Origin: Deltaproteobacteria bacterium
GTDB lineage: Bacteria > Myxococcota_A > UBA796 > SXON01
Direction of reading: 5' to 3'
Assembly (NCBI GenBank): GCA_947484175.1
Contig: CANKOI010000028.1
Span: 1-43,786, forward strand
DNA length: 43,786 nt
Part shown: piece by piece, positions 24,381 to 31,993 of the stretch
Layout of the letters: each line of letters starts with the position of its first letter
How positions within the stretch are numbered: the stretch's first letter is position 1
The notes under the pieces: generated by a model
Databases searched by the model: none
Told to the model about the DNA's origin: nothing
What the model saw: the letters and a program-made list of their open reading frames with translations, nothing else
Program-made: the position numbers and the translations under genes

Positions 24381-26894
24381 TCAGCACCCGTTCGCGCTCC
24401 CGGGTGTGCCGGAGTCTACGGCGTTGTAGCGGCTCGTGGCGGTGCACCAGCTGGCGGCGGTATCGTTCGAAACCCAGTCGAAGGCGGTCCTGCGCAGCTC
24501 CATCGAGGCGGCCGCGGCGTAGGGGAAGGATGTGGTCCACGCCACGCGGTCGATTTCGCCGCTGAACGGGTCGGTGAGGACCACGCGATCGGAGGTGTTC
24601 GAGAGCAGCAGCGAGCCCGCGTAGCTGTAGTCCACGACCACGTTGCCCATGGCGGTGTAGCTGTCGGAGTAGCCGAATACCGCATGGCCGCCCGCCGGCA
24701 CGTACACGGGATCGGTGACGGTGTGCGTTCCCACGTTGTCGGCCACGGTCCACCGGCAGATGCGGATGTCGATGGCCGTGGTGTTGGCGACCTCGAACCA
24801 CTCGCCGAGCGGGTCGGAGGTTAGCGAGGGGTTCGGCATCACCTCGCTCACGACGATGTCGCCGGCCACAAGGAAGGACTCGTCGCAGTAGTCGTCGCAG
24901 TCGTTGTCGATGCCGTCGCGTGACTCCACGGCGGTGCCGTAGGCCGCAGGCTCCTCGTCGTCGCAGTCGGTGCCCCCCCACGCCTCGGCATCGTCGCCGT
25001 CGGCATCGTAGTCGTAGTCGCTGCCGCCCGAACAGTCGCTGTCCACGCCGTCGTACCAAGTTTCTGTTGCGTCGGGATTGATGTTCGCGTCGCCATCGTC
25101 GCAATCCGCGCCTGCGAAGAGGTCCCACACGTGCCCGTCGGCGTCTTGATCGAAGTCGTCGTTGCCCGCGCAGTCGCTGTCTACGCCGTCGTACCAGGTG
25201 TCGGCAGCGCCAGGGTAGGTGGTGGGCACGGCGTCGTCGCAGTCGGTGCCGCCCCACGCGGTGGAGCGGGCGCCGTCGGCATCCTGATCGTAGTCGTCAG
25301 CGCCGTCACAGTCGGTGTCCACCCCGTCGTACCAGGTCTCCGCGGCGCCGGGGTTGGTGGCGCCCGTCGCGTCGTCGCAGTCGGTGCCGCCGTAGTCGGT
25401 GGCGTCGTAGCCGTCTGCATCTTGGTCGAAGTCGCTCGCGCCGTCGCAGTCGCCATCCACCCCGTCGTACCAGACTTCGGCGGCACCGAAGAAGGTGCTG
25501 GGGTCGGTGTCGTCGCAGTCGTCGCCGCCGTAGTCGGACGACTGCTGCCCGTCGGCGTCTTGGTCGTAGTCGTCGTTGCCCGCGCAGTCGGTGTCCACCC
25601 CGTCGTACCACGCGTCGGGGCTGCCGGGAAAGCTGGCAGCGTCGGTGTCGTCGCAGTCGGAGCCGCCGCCGGAAGGGTCGCGGCTGCCGTCGGCATCCTG
25701 ATCGTAGTCGTCGTCTCCGGCGCAGTCCTGATCCACGCCGTCGTACCACGTGTCCACGGCGCCGGGAAACACGGTGGCGTCGTCGTCTTCGCAGTCCGCT
25801 CCGCCGCCCGAGGCCGCCGCAGCACCGTCGCCGTCCTGGTCGTGGTCGTCGTTGCCGAGGCAGTCGCTGTCTACGCTGTCGTACCACGCGTCGGAGGCGC
25901 CCGGATGCACGGCGGCATCGAGGTCGTCGCAGTCGTCGCCGGTGAACGAGGCGCTCGCGTAGCCGTCGCCATCCTGGTCGTAGTCGTCGTTGCCGGCGCA
26001 GTCGCTGTCTACGCCGTCGTACCAAGCATCCGCCGCGCCGGGAAGGATGGCCGCGTCGTCGTCGTCACAGTCGCCGTCCACCTCGGCGTAGCCATCGCCA
26101 TCGTCGTCTACATAGCGGGTGTACTCGTCTACCTCGCCGTTGCAGTCGTTGTCGGCGTTGTCGGGCACCTCCTCGGCGCCTGGGTACACGGTGGCGTCGA
26201 GATCGTCGCAGTCGCCCTCGCAGTCCGTCACGCCGTCATCGTCGGCGTCTAAGCAGACCTCGACGTAGAGATCGGTTTGGCAGCGGCCGACGAGACCTAC
26301 CGGGTCGGTGACGGTGAGGGTGAGCTGGTGGGTGTCGCCGACGTCGGGCGTCCAGGCAAAGGTCACGACGCCCGCGCTGGTGGGCGTTCCGGCCCAGAGC
26401 TCGCCATTGAGGTCGCTCTCGATCAGGGCGCTGAGCTGGGCGGGGTCGGAGTCCGGGTCGTTCGCACCCGCCGCAACGGTGATCGTCTCGCCGAGCCGCA
26501 TCGCCTGGCCGCTCACGGGCGAGGAGAAGCTACAGCTGGGCGCCTCGTTCGGGTCGGGCACGAGGTAGGCGCTGTCGGTGCCCACGCCTCCGTTCTCGTC
26601 GATGGCGAACACGGACAAGTGGTGCGGGCTGTTGCTGAGGGTGACGCTCCACCCCGTAGAGCCGCCGCTGCATGCCTCTCCGGCCCCCTCCGCCACGATG
26701 CCGTCCACATCTGACTCCACGGTCAGCGCCAGCGTGTCGGTCGGCCGCTCGTCGTCGATCTGTACGCAGAATTCTACGGGCGAAGCGGGGTCGAAGGTGG
26801 ACCCATCGGCCGGGCGAATGAGTGTGACCACCGGGGCGTCGTTGGCGGTCGACAACGTGGCGTCCTGACACGCGAAGAGGAGCAGGAGCGACAT
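24381..26894 (-). CDS. MopE-type repeat lipoprotein with lamin-tail domain
   Basis: 837 residues. The N-terminus MSLLLLFAC is an extremely short lipoprotein signal (lipobox LFAC); an in-frame stop just upstream excludes a longer one. Residues about 20-220 hold two Ig-like/cadherin-like segments. After two divergent MopE units, residues 289-656 are eight 46-residue repeats of the form [DE]xWYDGVDxDCxG...DYDQDxDG...GGxDCDDxxP. The Asp ladders and paired Cys suit calcium or metal binding on the surface, as in MopE of Methylococcus and related myxobacterial proteins. Residues about 680-837 are a lamin-tail (LTD) domain (GDIVVSEVMPNP, EWFEVANT) ending GTPGSANGC. It converges on the MYXO-CTERM gene and diverges from prs. 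Confidence 0.88.
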   Translation of the reverse strand: MSLLLLFACQDATLSTANDAPVVTLIRPADGSTFDPASPVEFCVQIDDERPTDTLALTVESDVDGIVAEGAGEACSGGSTGWSVTLSNSPHHLSVFAIDENGGVGTDSAYLVPDPNEAPSCSFSSPVSGQAMRLGETITVAAGANDPDSDPAQLSALIESDLNGELWAGTPTSAGVVTFAWTPDVGDTHQLTLTVTDPVGLVGRCQTDLYVEVCLDADDDGVTDCEGDCDDLDATVYPGAEEVPDNADNDCNGEVDEYTRYVDDDGDGYAEVDGDCDDDDAAILPGAADAWYDGVDSDCAGNDDYDQDGDGYASASFTGDDCDDLDAAVHPGASDAWYDSVDSDCLGNDDHDQDGDGAAAASGGGADCEDDDATVFPGAVDTWYDGVDQDCAGDDDYDQDADGSRDPSGGGSDCDDTDAASFPGSPDAWYDGVDTDCAGNDDYDQDADGQQSSDYGGDDCDDTDPSTFFGAAEVWYDGVDGDCDGASDFDQDADGYDATDYGGTDCDDATGATNPGAAETWYDGVDTDCDGADDYDQDADGARSTAWGGTDCDDAVPTTYPGAADTWYDGVDSDCAGNDDFDQDADGHVWDLFAGADCDDGDANINPDATETWYDGVDSDCSGGSDYDYDADGDDAEAWGGTDCDDEEPAAYGTAVESRDGIDNDCDDYCDESFLVAGDIVVSEVMPNPSLTSDPLGEWFEVANTTAIDIRICRWTVADNVGTHTVTDPVYVPAGGHAVFGYSDSYTAMGNVVVDYSYAGSLLLSNTSDRVVLTDPFSGEIDRVAWTTSFPYAAAASMELRRTAFDWVSNDTAASWCTATSRYNAVDSGTPGSANGC
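24927..26030 (-). repeat. Eight coding tandem repeats of 138 bp
   Basis: Inside the MopE-type gene, eight consecutive units each exactly 138 bp (46 codons) long run without interruption. Each starts at the codon for D or E before x-W-Y-D. Positions vary in sequence but never in length, which suggests purifying selection on spacing or recent gene conversion. Confidence 0.92.
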
Positions 26895-26952
26895 GTCGGG
26901 GGTCTACCCGATCGAGCGGGAGGCGTCAGGAAAAACTGTCGGCGGGGAGGGA

Positions 26953-26970
26953 GGCGGGATACTTCCCGCC
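26953..26970 (+). promoter_or_regulatory. Hairpin in the prs leader
   Basis: A perfect 7-bp stem GGCGGGA/TCCCGCC with loop TACT, ending six bases before the GGAG ribosome binding site of prs (26977-26980). It may modulate prs translation or end an upstream transcript. No known riboswitch was recognised. Confidence 0.5.
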
Positions 26971-26985
26971 GCGCCCGGAGAGCCG

Positions 26986-27924
26986 ATGGAGATCCGCCTT
27001 CTCGCTGGAAATGCCAACCCCGCCCTCGCGCGGAGCATCGCCGAGCGCCTCGGCTTGCCGCTGGGCGGCGTGTCCGTCGGCCGATTCTCCGATGGAGAGA
27101 TCCAAGTCGAGATCGACGACAACGTGCGCGGGCGCGACGTGTACCTGCTCCAGCCCACGTGCCGGCCCACCAACGACAACTTGATGGAGCTGCTCGTGCT
27201 GGCCGATGCCTGCAAGCGAGCCAGCGCCGACCGGATCACCGCGGTGATCCCCTACTACGGGTACTCTCGGCAGGATCGTAAGGTGGCCCCGCGCGCGCCG
27301 ATCACGGCGAAGCTGGTGGCCGACCTGATCCAGACGGCGGGCATCAACCGGGTGCTCACGATGGACCTGCACGCGGGCCAGATCCAGGGCTTCTTCAACA
27401 TTCCGGTCGACAACCTCTTTGCCGTTCCCACCCTCAGCGAGCACATCCGCACCACGCTCGACGTGTCGAACTGCGTGGTGGTGAGCCCCGACGCGGGCGG
27501 GGTGGAGCGGGCGCGCGGGTTCGCCAAGCGCATCGGCGCCACCATCGCCATCATCGACAAGCGGCGGTCGGGCCCCAACAAGGCCGAGGTGCTCCACCTC
27601 ATCGGCGAAGTGCGCGACCGCATGGCGATCATCGTCGATGACATGATCGACACCGCGGGAACGCTCCAGAAGGCGGCGCTCGCGGTGCAGGAGAACGGCG
27701 CCACGCGGGTGTACGCTGTTTCCACTCATGCCGTGCTCAGCGGCCCCGCCGTGGCGCGCATCGAAGAGAGCGTGCTTGAGAAGGTGTTCGTGACGGACAC
27801 CATCCCGCTCCTGCCAGAGGCGGCGGCTTCCGCGAAGATCGCCGTCGTGCCGGTGGGGCATGTGCTCGCTCAGGCGATCCGCAGTATTCACTCCAACGAC
27901 TCGGTTTCGCGGCTGTTCAAGTAG
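26986..27924 (+). CDS. prs: Ribose-phosphate pyrophosphokinase
   Basis: 312 residues, the normal size. ATG 26986 has GGAG five bases upstream; the longer frame to 26893 is not conserved. The enzyme makes PRPP from ribose 5-phosphate and ATP for purine, pyrimidine, His, Trp and NAD synthesis. Visible motifs are GRFSDGEIQVEI, the YYGYSRQDRK flexible-loop region with ARAP-like APRAPITAK, MDLHAGQIQGFF, VVSPDAGGVERAR, DKRR and the PRPP-binding loop IVDDMIDTAGT. It is divergent from the MopE gene and convergent with the small secreted protein gene, with only six bases between stop codons. Confidence 0.97.
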   Translation: MEIRLLAGNANPALARSIAERLGLPLGGVSVGRFSDGEIQVEIDDNVRGRDVYLLQPTCRPTNDNLMELLVLADACKRASADRITAVIPYYGYSRQDRKVAPRAPITAKLVADLIQTAGINRVLTMDLHAGQIQGFFNIPVDNLFAVPTLSEHIRTTLDVSNCVVVSPDAGGVERARGFAKRIGATIAIIDKRRSGPNKAEVLHLIGEVRDRMAIIVDDMIDTAGTLQKAALAVQENGATRVYAVSTHAVLSGPAVARIEESVLEKVFVTDTIPLLPEAAASAKIAVVPVGHVLAQAIRSIHSNDSVSRLFK

Positions 27925-27930
27925 GTCCTC

Positions 27931-28473
27931 TCAGGAAGGCGCGCGCGCCGAATGCGCCCGATGGCTCATCCCATGCGGGTCCATCTCCTCGGTGGGCGCT
28001 TCGAACCCGGCGGCCGGGCAGGTCCACGTATGGAGCACGATGCCCTGGGTGGCCTGCGAGGCCTTCTGTCGCTTGATCAGGTACTGCCTCAACAGCTCCG
28101 CCGCATTGGGCGGCGGGTCGTCCATCGAGGGTGTCGGCGGGGTGTAGATGGGCGTGAACAGCACGCCGCCGCCCACCTTGTTGAGGAAACCGACGATCGA
28201 CGTGGTTTCGCCGTAGGGAAGGTAACGAAGCTCGTACTGGTCCTGCCCGATCGTGTTCTTGGCCGTGAACGTCACCTTGCCCATGCCCACCGAGTTCGCG
28301 CACACCACGCTGTCGAAGAAGACCCCGGGGCAGGTGAAGTCGGGGGGGGAGGGCGACTCCTTTTCGGGCGGTTTGCCCTCGAAGACGAACCACAGGGCGC
28401 CGTCGTCTTTGGCGGAGCAGCTGGGTGTCCACCCGCTGGGGGCGGCGAGGGCGAGGGCGGCGAAGAGAAGCAT
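27931..28473 (-). CDS. Small secreted protein of unknown function
   Basis: 180 residues with a short signal peptide (MLLFAALALAAPSG), a few Cys residues (S-C-S, F-T-C-P, V-V-C-A, W-T-C-P) that could form disulfides, and a Pro-rich segment (IYTPPTPSMDDPPPNAAE). I do not recognise a family. It converges on prs and diverges from the PBP1B gene with a 110-bp intergenic region. An overlapping 188-residue frame on the same strand has an implausible Arg/Pro-rich composition and was discarded. Confidence 0.7.
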   Translation of the reverse strand: MLLFAALALAAPSGWTPSCSAKDDGALWFVFEGKPPEKESPSPPDFTCPGVFFDSVVCANSVGMGKVTFTAKNTIGQDQYELRYLPYGETTSIVGFLNKVGGGVLFTPIYTPPTPSMDDPPPNAAELLRQYLIKRQKASQATQGIVLHTWTCPAAGFEAPTEEMDPHGMSHRAHSARAPS

Positions 28474-28530
28474 CGGGAGTCATAACCGTGTGGCGGAGGA
28501 GTCATTCCGCCCAGCGGTCGCGGGTCGTGC

Positions 28531-28547
28531 TACTATTGACACGTCAA
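28531..28547 (+). promoter_or_regulatory. Candidate promoter elements upstream of the PBP1B gene
   Basis: TGC-TACTAT (28528-28536) resembles an extended -10 box. It overlaps TTGACA (28536-28541), which itself is part of a perfect palindrome TTGAC-AC-GTCAA (28536-28547). TTGACA has no good -10 at 17 bp, so the first reading, with the palindrome as an operator near the transcription start, is more likely. Confidence 0.35.
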
Positions 28548-28583
28548 AGGTATTCCTTGGGAAAGGCACCCGTGAGGTCCACG

Positions 28584-30932
28584 ATGAAGACCATGAAGAA
28601 GGCAGGCGCCCCCGGTGGGAAGGGCAAGAAGCGTCCCGCGGGCGGCGGCGGCGGCGTGCGGGGCTGGTTGCGCGCCATCGGCCGTAGCTTGGTGGTGGGT
28701 GGCCTCATCGCCGCGGCCATCGTAGCGGCGGTGCAATGGCGATGGGCGCTCGGCGTGGTGGATGCCGGGCTGGAGACGCCCGCGTGGAGTGTGCCGGGGC
28801 ACGTGGTGAGCGCTCCCTTGCTGGTGTGGGAAGGCGAAACCCTCGACGTTGATCAGTTCGCGACCGACCTTGCGGGCAGCGGGTATGCGCGCGTCGCCAA
28901 GGCCACCCAGCCCGGGGATTTCCAGGTGACGGACGATGCCGTGCACATCGTGCTCGCCCCCGCTACCGGGACGGGTTGGCGGGTGGTGGCCGGCGAGGCC
29001 CTCGTCACCTTCGCATCCGGTCGCGTGAGCTCGATCAGCCCGGCGAACCAGCTCGAGCTGCCTCCCTCTACCCTCGCCGTGGTGCGTGGGGCCGACAACG
29101 AGAACCGCAACCCGGTGACGCTCGAGCGCATCCCCAAGCACATGATCCAGGCCGTACTGGCCATCGAAGACACACGCTTCTACGATCACGGCGGCATCGA
29201 CCCGATCGGCATTCTGCGGGCGATGGTCCACAACGCTAGGGCGGGCCGGATGGTGGAGGGCGGCAGCACGCTCACCCAGCAGTTGGTGAAGAACCTCTTC
29301 CTCACCCACGACCGCACCGCAGAGCGAAAGGTGCAGGAGGTGCTCATCGCGCTGGCGCTGGAACACCGGCGCACCAAAGATGAAATCCTGACGATGTACT
29401 TCAACGAGATCTACCTCGGCCAGTCCGGAGGCAGCTCGGTGTGCGGGGTAGATGCTGCCGCTCGCGCCTTCTTCGCCAAGCCGATCGAGCGCGTGACCGT
29501 GGCCGAGGCCGCCACGATCGCGGGCATGATCCAGTCCCCCAACCCCTTCAGCCCGGTGCGCCACCCCGCCGAAGCGCAGGCGCGGCGGGATGTGGTGCTC
29601 GCGCGGATGGCCGAGCTGAAGTTCATCGACGCCGACACGCTCAAGCGGTCGGTGGCCAGCGAGCTGGCAACGCATGCCAGTACCTCCGGCCGCACCTCGC
29701 CGTGGGCGGTCGATCTTGCGGTGGAGATGGCCGAGAAGGGCGACGAGGGGAAAGTGGCCCGCGAGGCCCTAGTCGTCCAGACGACGATTCAGCCCCAGCT
29801 CCAGCGTCTCGCCGAGGCCGCCGTGGCGGACGGGATGGCCGAGGTCCTCGGCGACCACCCCAAGCTCTCCAAGCTGCAGGCGGCCATGGTGGTGGTGCGT
29901 GCGCGCGACGGCGCAGTGGTCGCCATGGTGGGCGGCCGCGACTACGGCGAGAGCGCCTTCAACCGCGTGGTGAACAGCCCCCGGCAGATCGGCAGCACCG
30001 TGAAGCCGCTGACGCTCCTCGCCGCGTTCCAAGCCGACCCCTCGCTCTCACCGGGCGCGATTGTGCCTGACGAGGCGATTGAGCGGGAGGTCGACGGCAA
30101 GCGCTGGGCGCCCAGCAACTACGACGGCACCTTTGCCGGTCCGCTCCCGATCCGCGACGCCATCTCCCGCTCGCGCAACGTTCCTGCCGTGCTGCTCGCG
30201 GAGCAGGTAGGGTTGAAGGCCCTGCAACAGGAGCTGCGGGCCTTGGGCCTCTCTCGCGCCACGGCCTTCCCTTCCGCAGCGCTCGGCGGCTTTTCAGCCA
30301 CCCCGTTGGAGCTCGCCGGGGCCTACACCCCGTTCGCTGCGGGCGGCGTAGCCCACACCCCCTTCCTCGTGCGCGCCGTTCGCTCGGGCGAATCCCTCAC
30401 GGTGGACGCCGCCCCCGCGAAGGGAAGCGTGCGCTACTCCCCGAGCGCGACATGGCTCACATGGAGCGTGCTGCGCTCCGCGATGACCGAGGGCACCGCC
30501 AAGGCTTCCGCGCGCTACGACGTGGGCCCCGGTGCCGCCGGCAAGACCGGCACCACCGACGACTACGCCGACGCCTGGTTCGCGGGGGCTGTGGGCCCCT
30601 ACAGCGTTGTGGCCTGGGTGGGCTACGACCGCCCGAAGTCGATCGGCTTGACCGGTGGGCAAGCGGCGCTCCCGCTGTGGGCGCGGTTCGCGCATTCCAC
30701 CGGCTTCGATCGGAAGGCGCAGGCGCCTCCCCCCGGGCTGGTGGAGGCCGAGGTGTGTGTGGCCACGGGGCTGCCCGCCTGTCTCGGCTGTGAGTCGACG
30801 AGGATGGAGTGGTTCGCGGAAGCCGCGGTTCCCGAGATCCTCTGCACCGAGCCCCCGCCCGCGGGCGAAGTGGCCAAAGCGGGGTGGGAACGGGTGGGTG
30901 AGCTCTTCGGCCTCGGAGCGCCGACGCCGTGA
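28584..30932 (+). CDS. mrcB: Bifunctional penicillin-binding protein 1B
   Basis: 782 residues from ATG 28584 with GAGG seven bases upstream. A short Lys/Gly-rich cytoplasmic segment precedes one transmembrane helix (about 35-50). A UB2H-like domain follows (PLLVWEGETLDVDQFATDL...GY), typical of PBP1B. The glycosyltransferase domain shows EDTRFYDHGG, EGGSTLTQQLVKN, RKVQE and KDEILTMYFNEIYLGQ. The transpeptidase domain shows the catalytic STVK (in IGSTVKPL), SRSRN and KTGTT. It polymerises and cross-links peptidoglycan at the cell membrane. The C-terminus has a Cys cluster (EVCVATGLPACLGC) that may form a disulfide-bonded subdomain. The next gene begins 32 bp downstream. Confidence 0.95.
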   Translation: MKTMKKAGAPGGKGKKRPAGGGGGVRGWLRAIGRSLVVGGLIAAAIVAAVQWRWALGVVDAGLETPAWSVPGHVVSAPLLVWEGETLDVDQFATDLAGSGYARVAKATQPGDFQVTDDAVHIVLAPATGTGWRVVAGEALVTFASGRVSSISPANQLELPPSTLAVVRGADNENRNPVTLERIPKHMIQAVLAIEDTRFYDHGGIDPIGILRAMVHNARAGRMVEGGSTLTQQLVKNLFLTHDRTAERKVQEVLIALALEHRRTKDEILTMYFNEIYLGQSGGSSVCGVDAAARAFFAKPIERVTVAEAATIAGMIQSPNPFSPVRHPAEAQARRDVVLARMAELKFIDADTLKRSVASELATHASTSGRTSPWAVDLAVEMAEKGDEGKVAREALVVQTTIQPQLQRLAEAAVADGMAEVLGDHPKLSKLQAAMVVVRARDGAVVAMVGGRDYGESAFNRVVNSPRQIGSTVKPLTLLAAFQADPSLSPGAIVPDEAIEREVDGKRWAPSNYDGTFAGPLPIRDAISRSRNVPAVLLAEQVGLKALQQELRALGLSRATAFPSAALGGFSATPLELAGAYTPFAAGGVAHTPFLVRAVRSGESLTVDAAPAKGSVRYSPSATWLTWSVLRSAMTEGTAKASARYDVGPGAAGKTGTTDDYADAWFAGAVGPYSVVAWVGYDRPKSIGLTGGQAALPLWARFAHSTGFDRKAQAPPPGLVEAEVCVATGLPACLGCESTRMEWFAEAAVPEILCTEPPPAGEVAKAGWERVGELFGLGAPTP

Positions 30933-30964
30933 GCGGAGGCGCCGCGTGTGCTATGGTGGCCCGG

Positions 30965-31993
30965 ATGTCACCAACACGCTGTCGTCCGTGGTGGATTGCC
31001 GGTCTCGCCGGGGGGTTCCTGCTCGCTGCGCCGGCGGTGGCGCACGCGGAGTGCAAGGTGGCGTACACGTCGGCCGAGCTGGTGAAGGACCTCACCTCCA
31101 CGCAGCTCGCGCTCCGCGCCCTCGACGAGTCCACCTTTTCTCAGGCTGGACAGCGCTTGGAGTTGGGCGTGGCCTGCGTGAGCAACGCTGTGCCTACCAT
31201 GGTGTTCGCCAGCGCCTACCGGTACATCGGCGCCCACCGCTACTTTGAGAACGACGAAGCCGGGGCGCGCCGTTGGTTCCGGTCGGCCCTGGAGCTCGAC
31301 CCCAGCTACCAGTGGGACGCGAGCGAGCTCGAGCTGGCCAACCCGATCCGAGCGGTGTTCGAGTCGGAGCGCGACAACGCGCACACCCCCCCGGTGCCGG
31401 CCACCGGCGGCGTGCTGGCGAAGCCTGCAGGAAGCACCTACGCGCTCGACGGACGCCCGCTGTCGGTGGCTGCGGCCTCTCCGGATCGCCCTCACGTGCT
31501 CCAGCAAATCGCGACTGCGGACAAGAGTATCCGGGGTACCTGGCTCCTCGACGGCTCGGGCTTCCCGGCGCAGGTGCTGCAGTCCGCGGTCGTGGCCGAT
31601 CTCACTCCCGATGCGGCGGCCAAGGCCTCCAAGGCCGCCAAGAAGGCCGAGCGCACCAAGAAGCCCGTGGTGGAGACCGAGCGGGTGGCCAGCGTGGAGT
31701 ACAGCGACACCGGCGCCATCGTCGTCGACCGCGTACGCCCCGCTGAGAAGACGCCGCTGATGGTGCTGGGCGCCATCGCCATCGTCGGAGCCGGCGGCAT
31801 CTACGCCGCCAGCTTCGTAACCCACGACGAGTTCGAGAACGCCAGCACGACCGACGAACTGTTTCAGACCCAGGCACTCACCAACGCGCTCGTGGTGTCG
31901 TCGGGGAGCGTGCTCCTGGCCGGCCTGGGCATCGGCTACTGGGGCATGGTGCTCGACGGCGGGGCGGGTGTCGGGGTTTCTGGCCACTTCTGA
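30965..31993 (+). CDS. Secreted protein with C-terminal hydrophobic segments, unknown function
   Basis: 342 residues from ATG 30965; a GTG at 30929 overlapping the PBP1B stop would add twelve residues. The signal peptide is classical here (MSPTRCRPWWIAGLAGGFLLAAPAVAHA, cleavage after AHA). A TPR-like stretch (YRYIGAHRYFENDEAGARRWFRSALELDPSYQW) is followed by a Lys/Ala-rich charged stretch (about 220-245) and two hydrophobic segments (about 260-285 and 305-330). I do not recognise a named family. It overlaps the following kinase gene by 26 bases, suggesting joint expression and possibly a functional link. Confidence 0.8.
   Translation: MSPTRCRPWWIAGLAGGFLLAAPAVAHAECKVAYTSAELVKDLTSTQLALRALDESTFSQAGQRLELGVACVSNAVPTMVFASAYRYIGAHRYFENDEAGARRWFRSALELDPSYQWDASELELANPIRAVFESERDNAHTPPVPATGGVLAKPAGSTYALDGRPLSVAAASPDRPHVLQQIATADKSIRGTWLLDGSGFPAQVLQSAVVADLTPDAAAKASKAAKKAERTKKPVVETERVASVEYSDTGAIVVDRVRPAEKTPLMVLGAIAIVGAGGIYAASFVTHDEFENASTTDELFQTQALTNALVVSSGSVLLAGLGIGYWGMVLDGGAGVGVSGHF

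Noticed and set aside
24927..26030. CRISPR-like regular repeat array
   Set aside because: Units are 138 bp, contiguous, in frame and encode a known repeat type; there are no short repeats with unique spacers and no cas genes.
25131..26252. Plus-strand Val/Ala/Gly-rich repeat frame
   Set aside because: Antisense of the MopE-type repeats; its periodicity only reflects the 138-bp coding repeats.
27917..28483. 188-codon alternative frame overlapping the small secreted protein
   Set aside because: It lacks a signal peptide and is Arg/Pro-rich; the 180-codon frame has a plausible signal peptide and Cys pattern.
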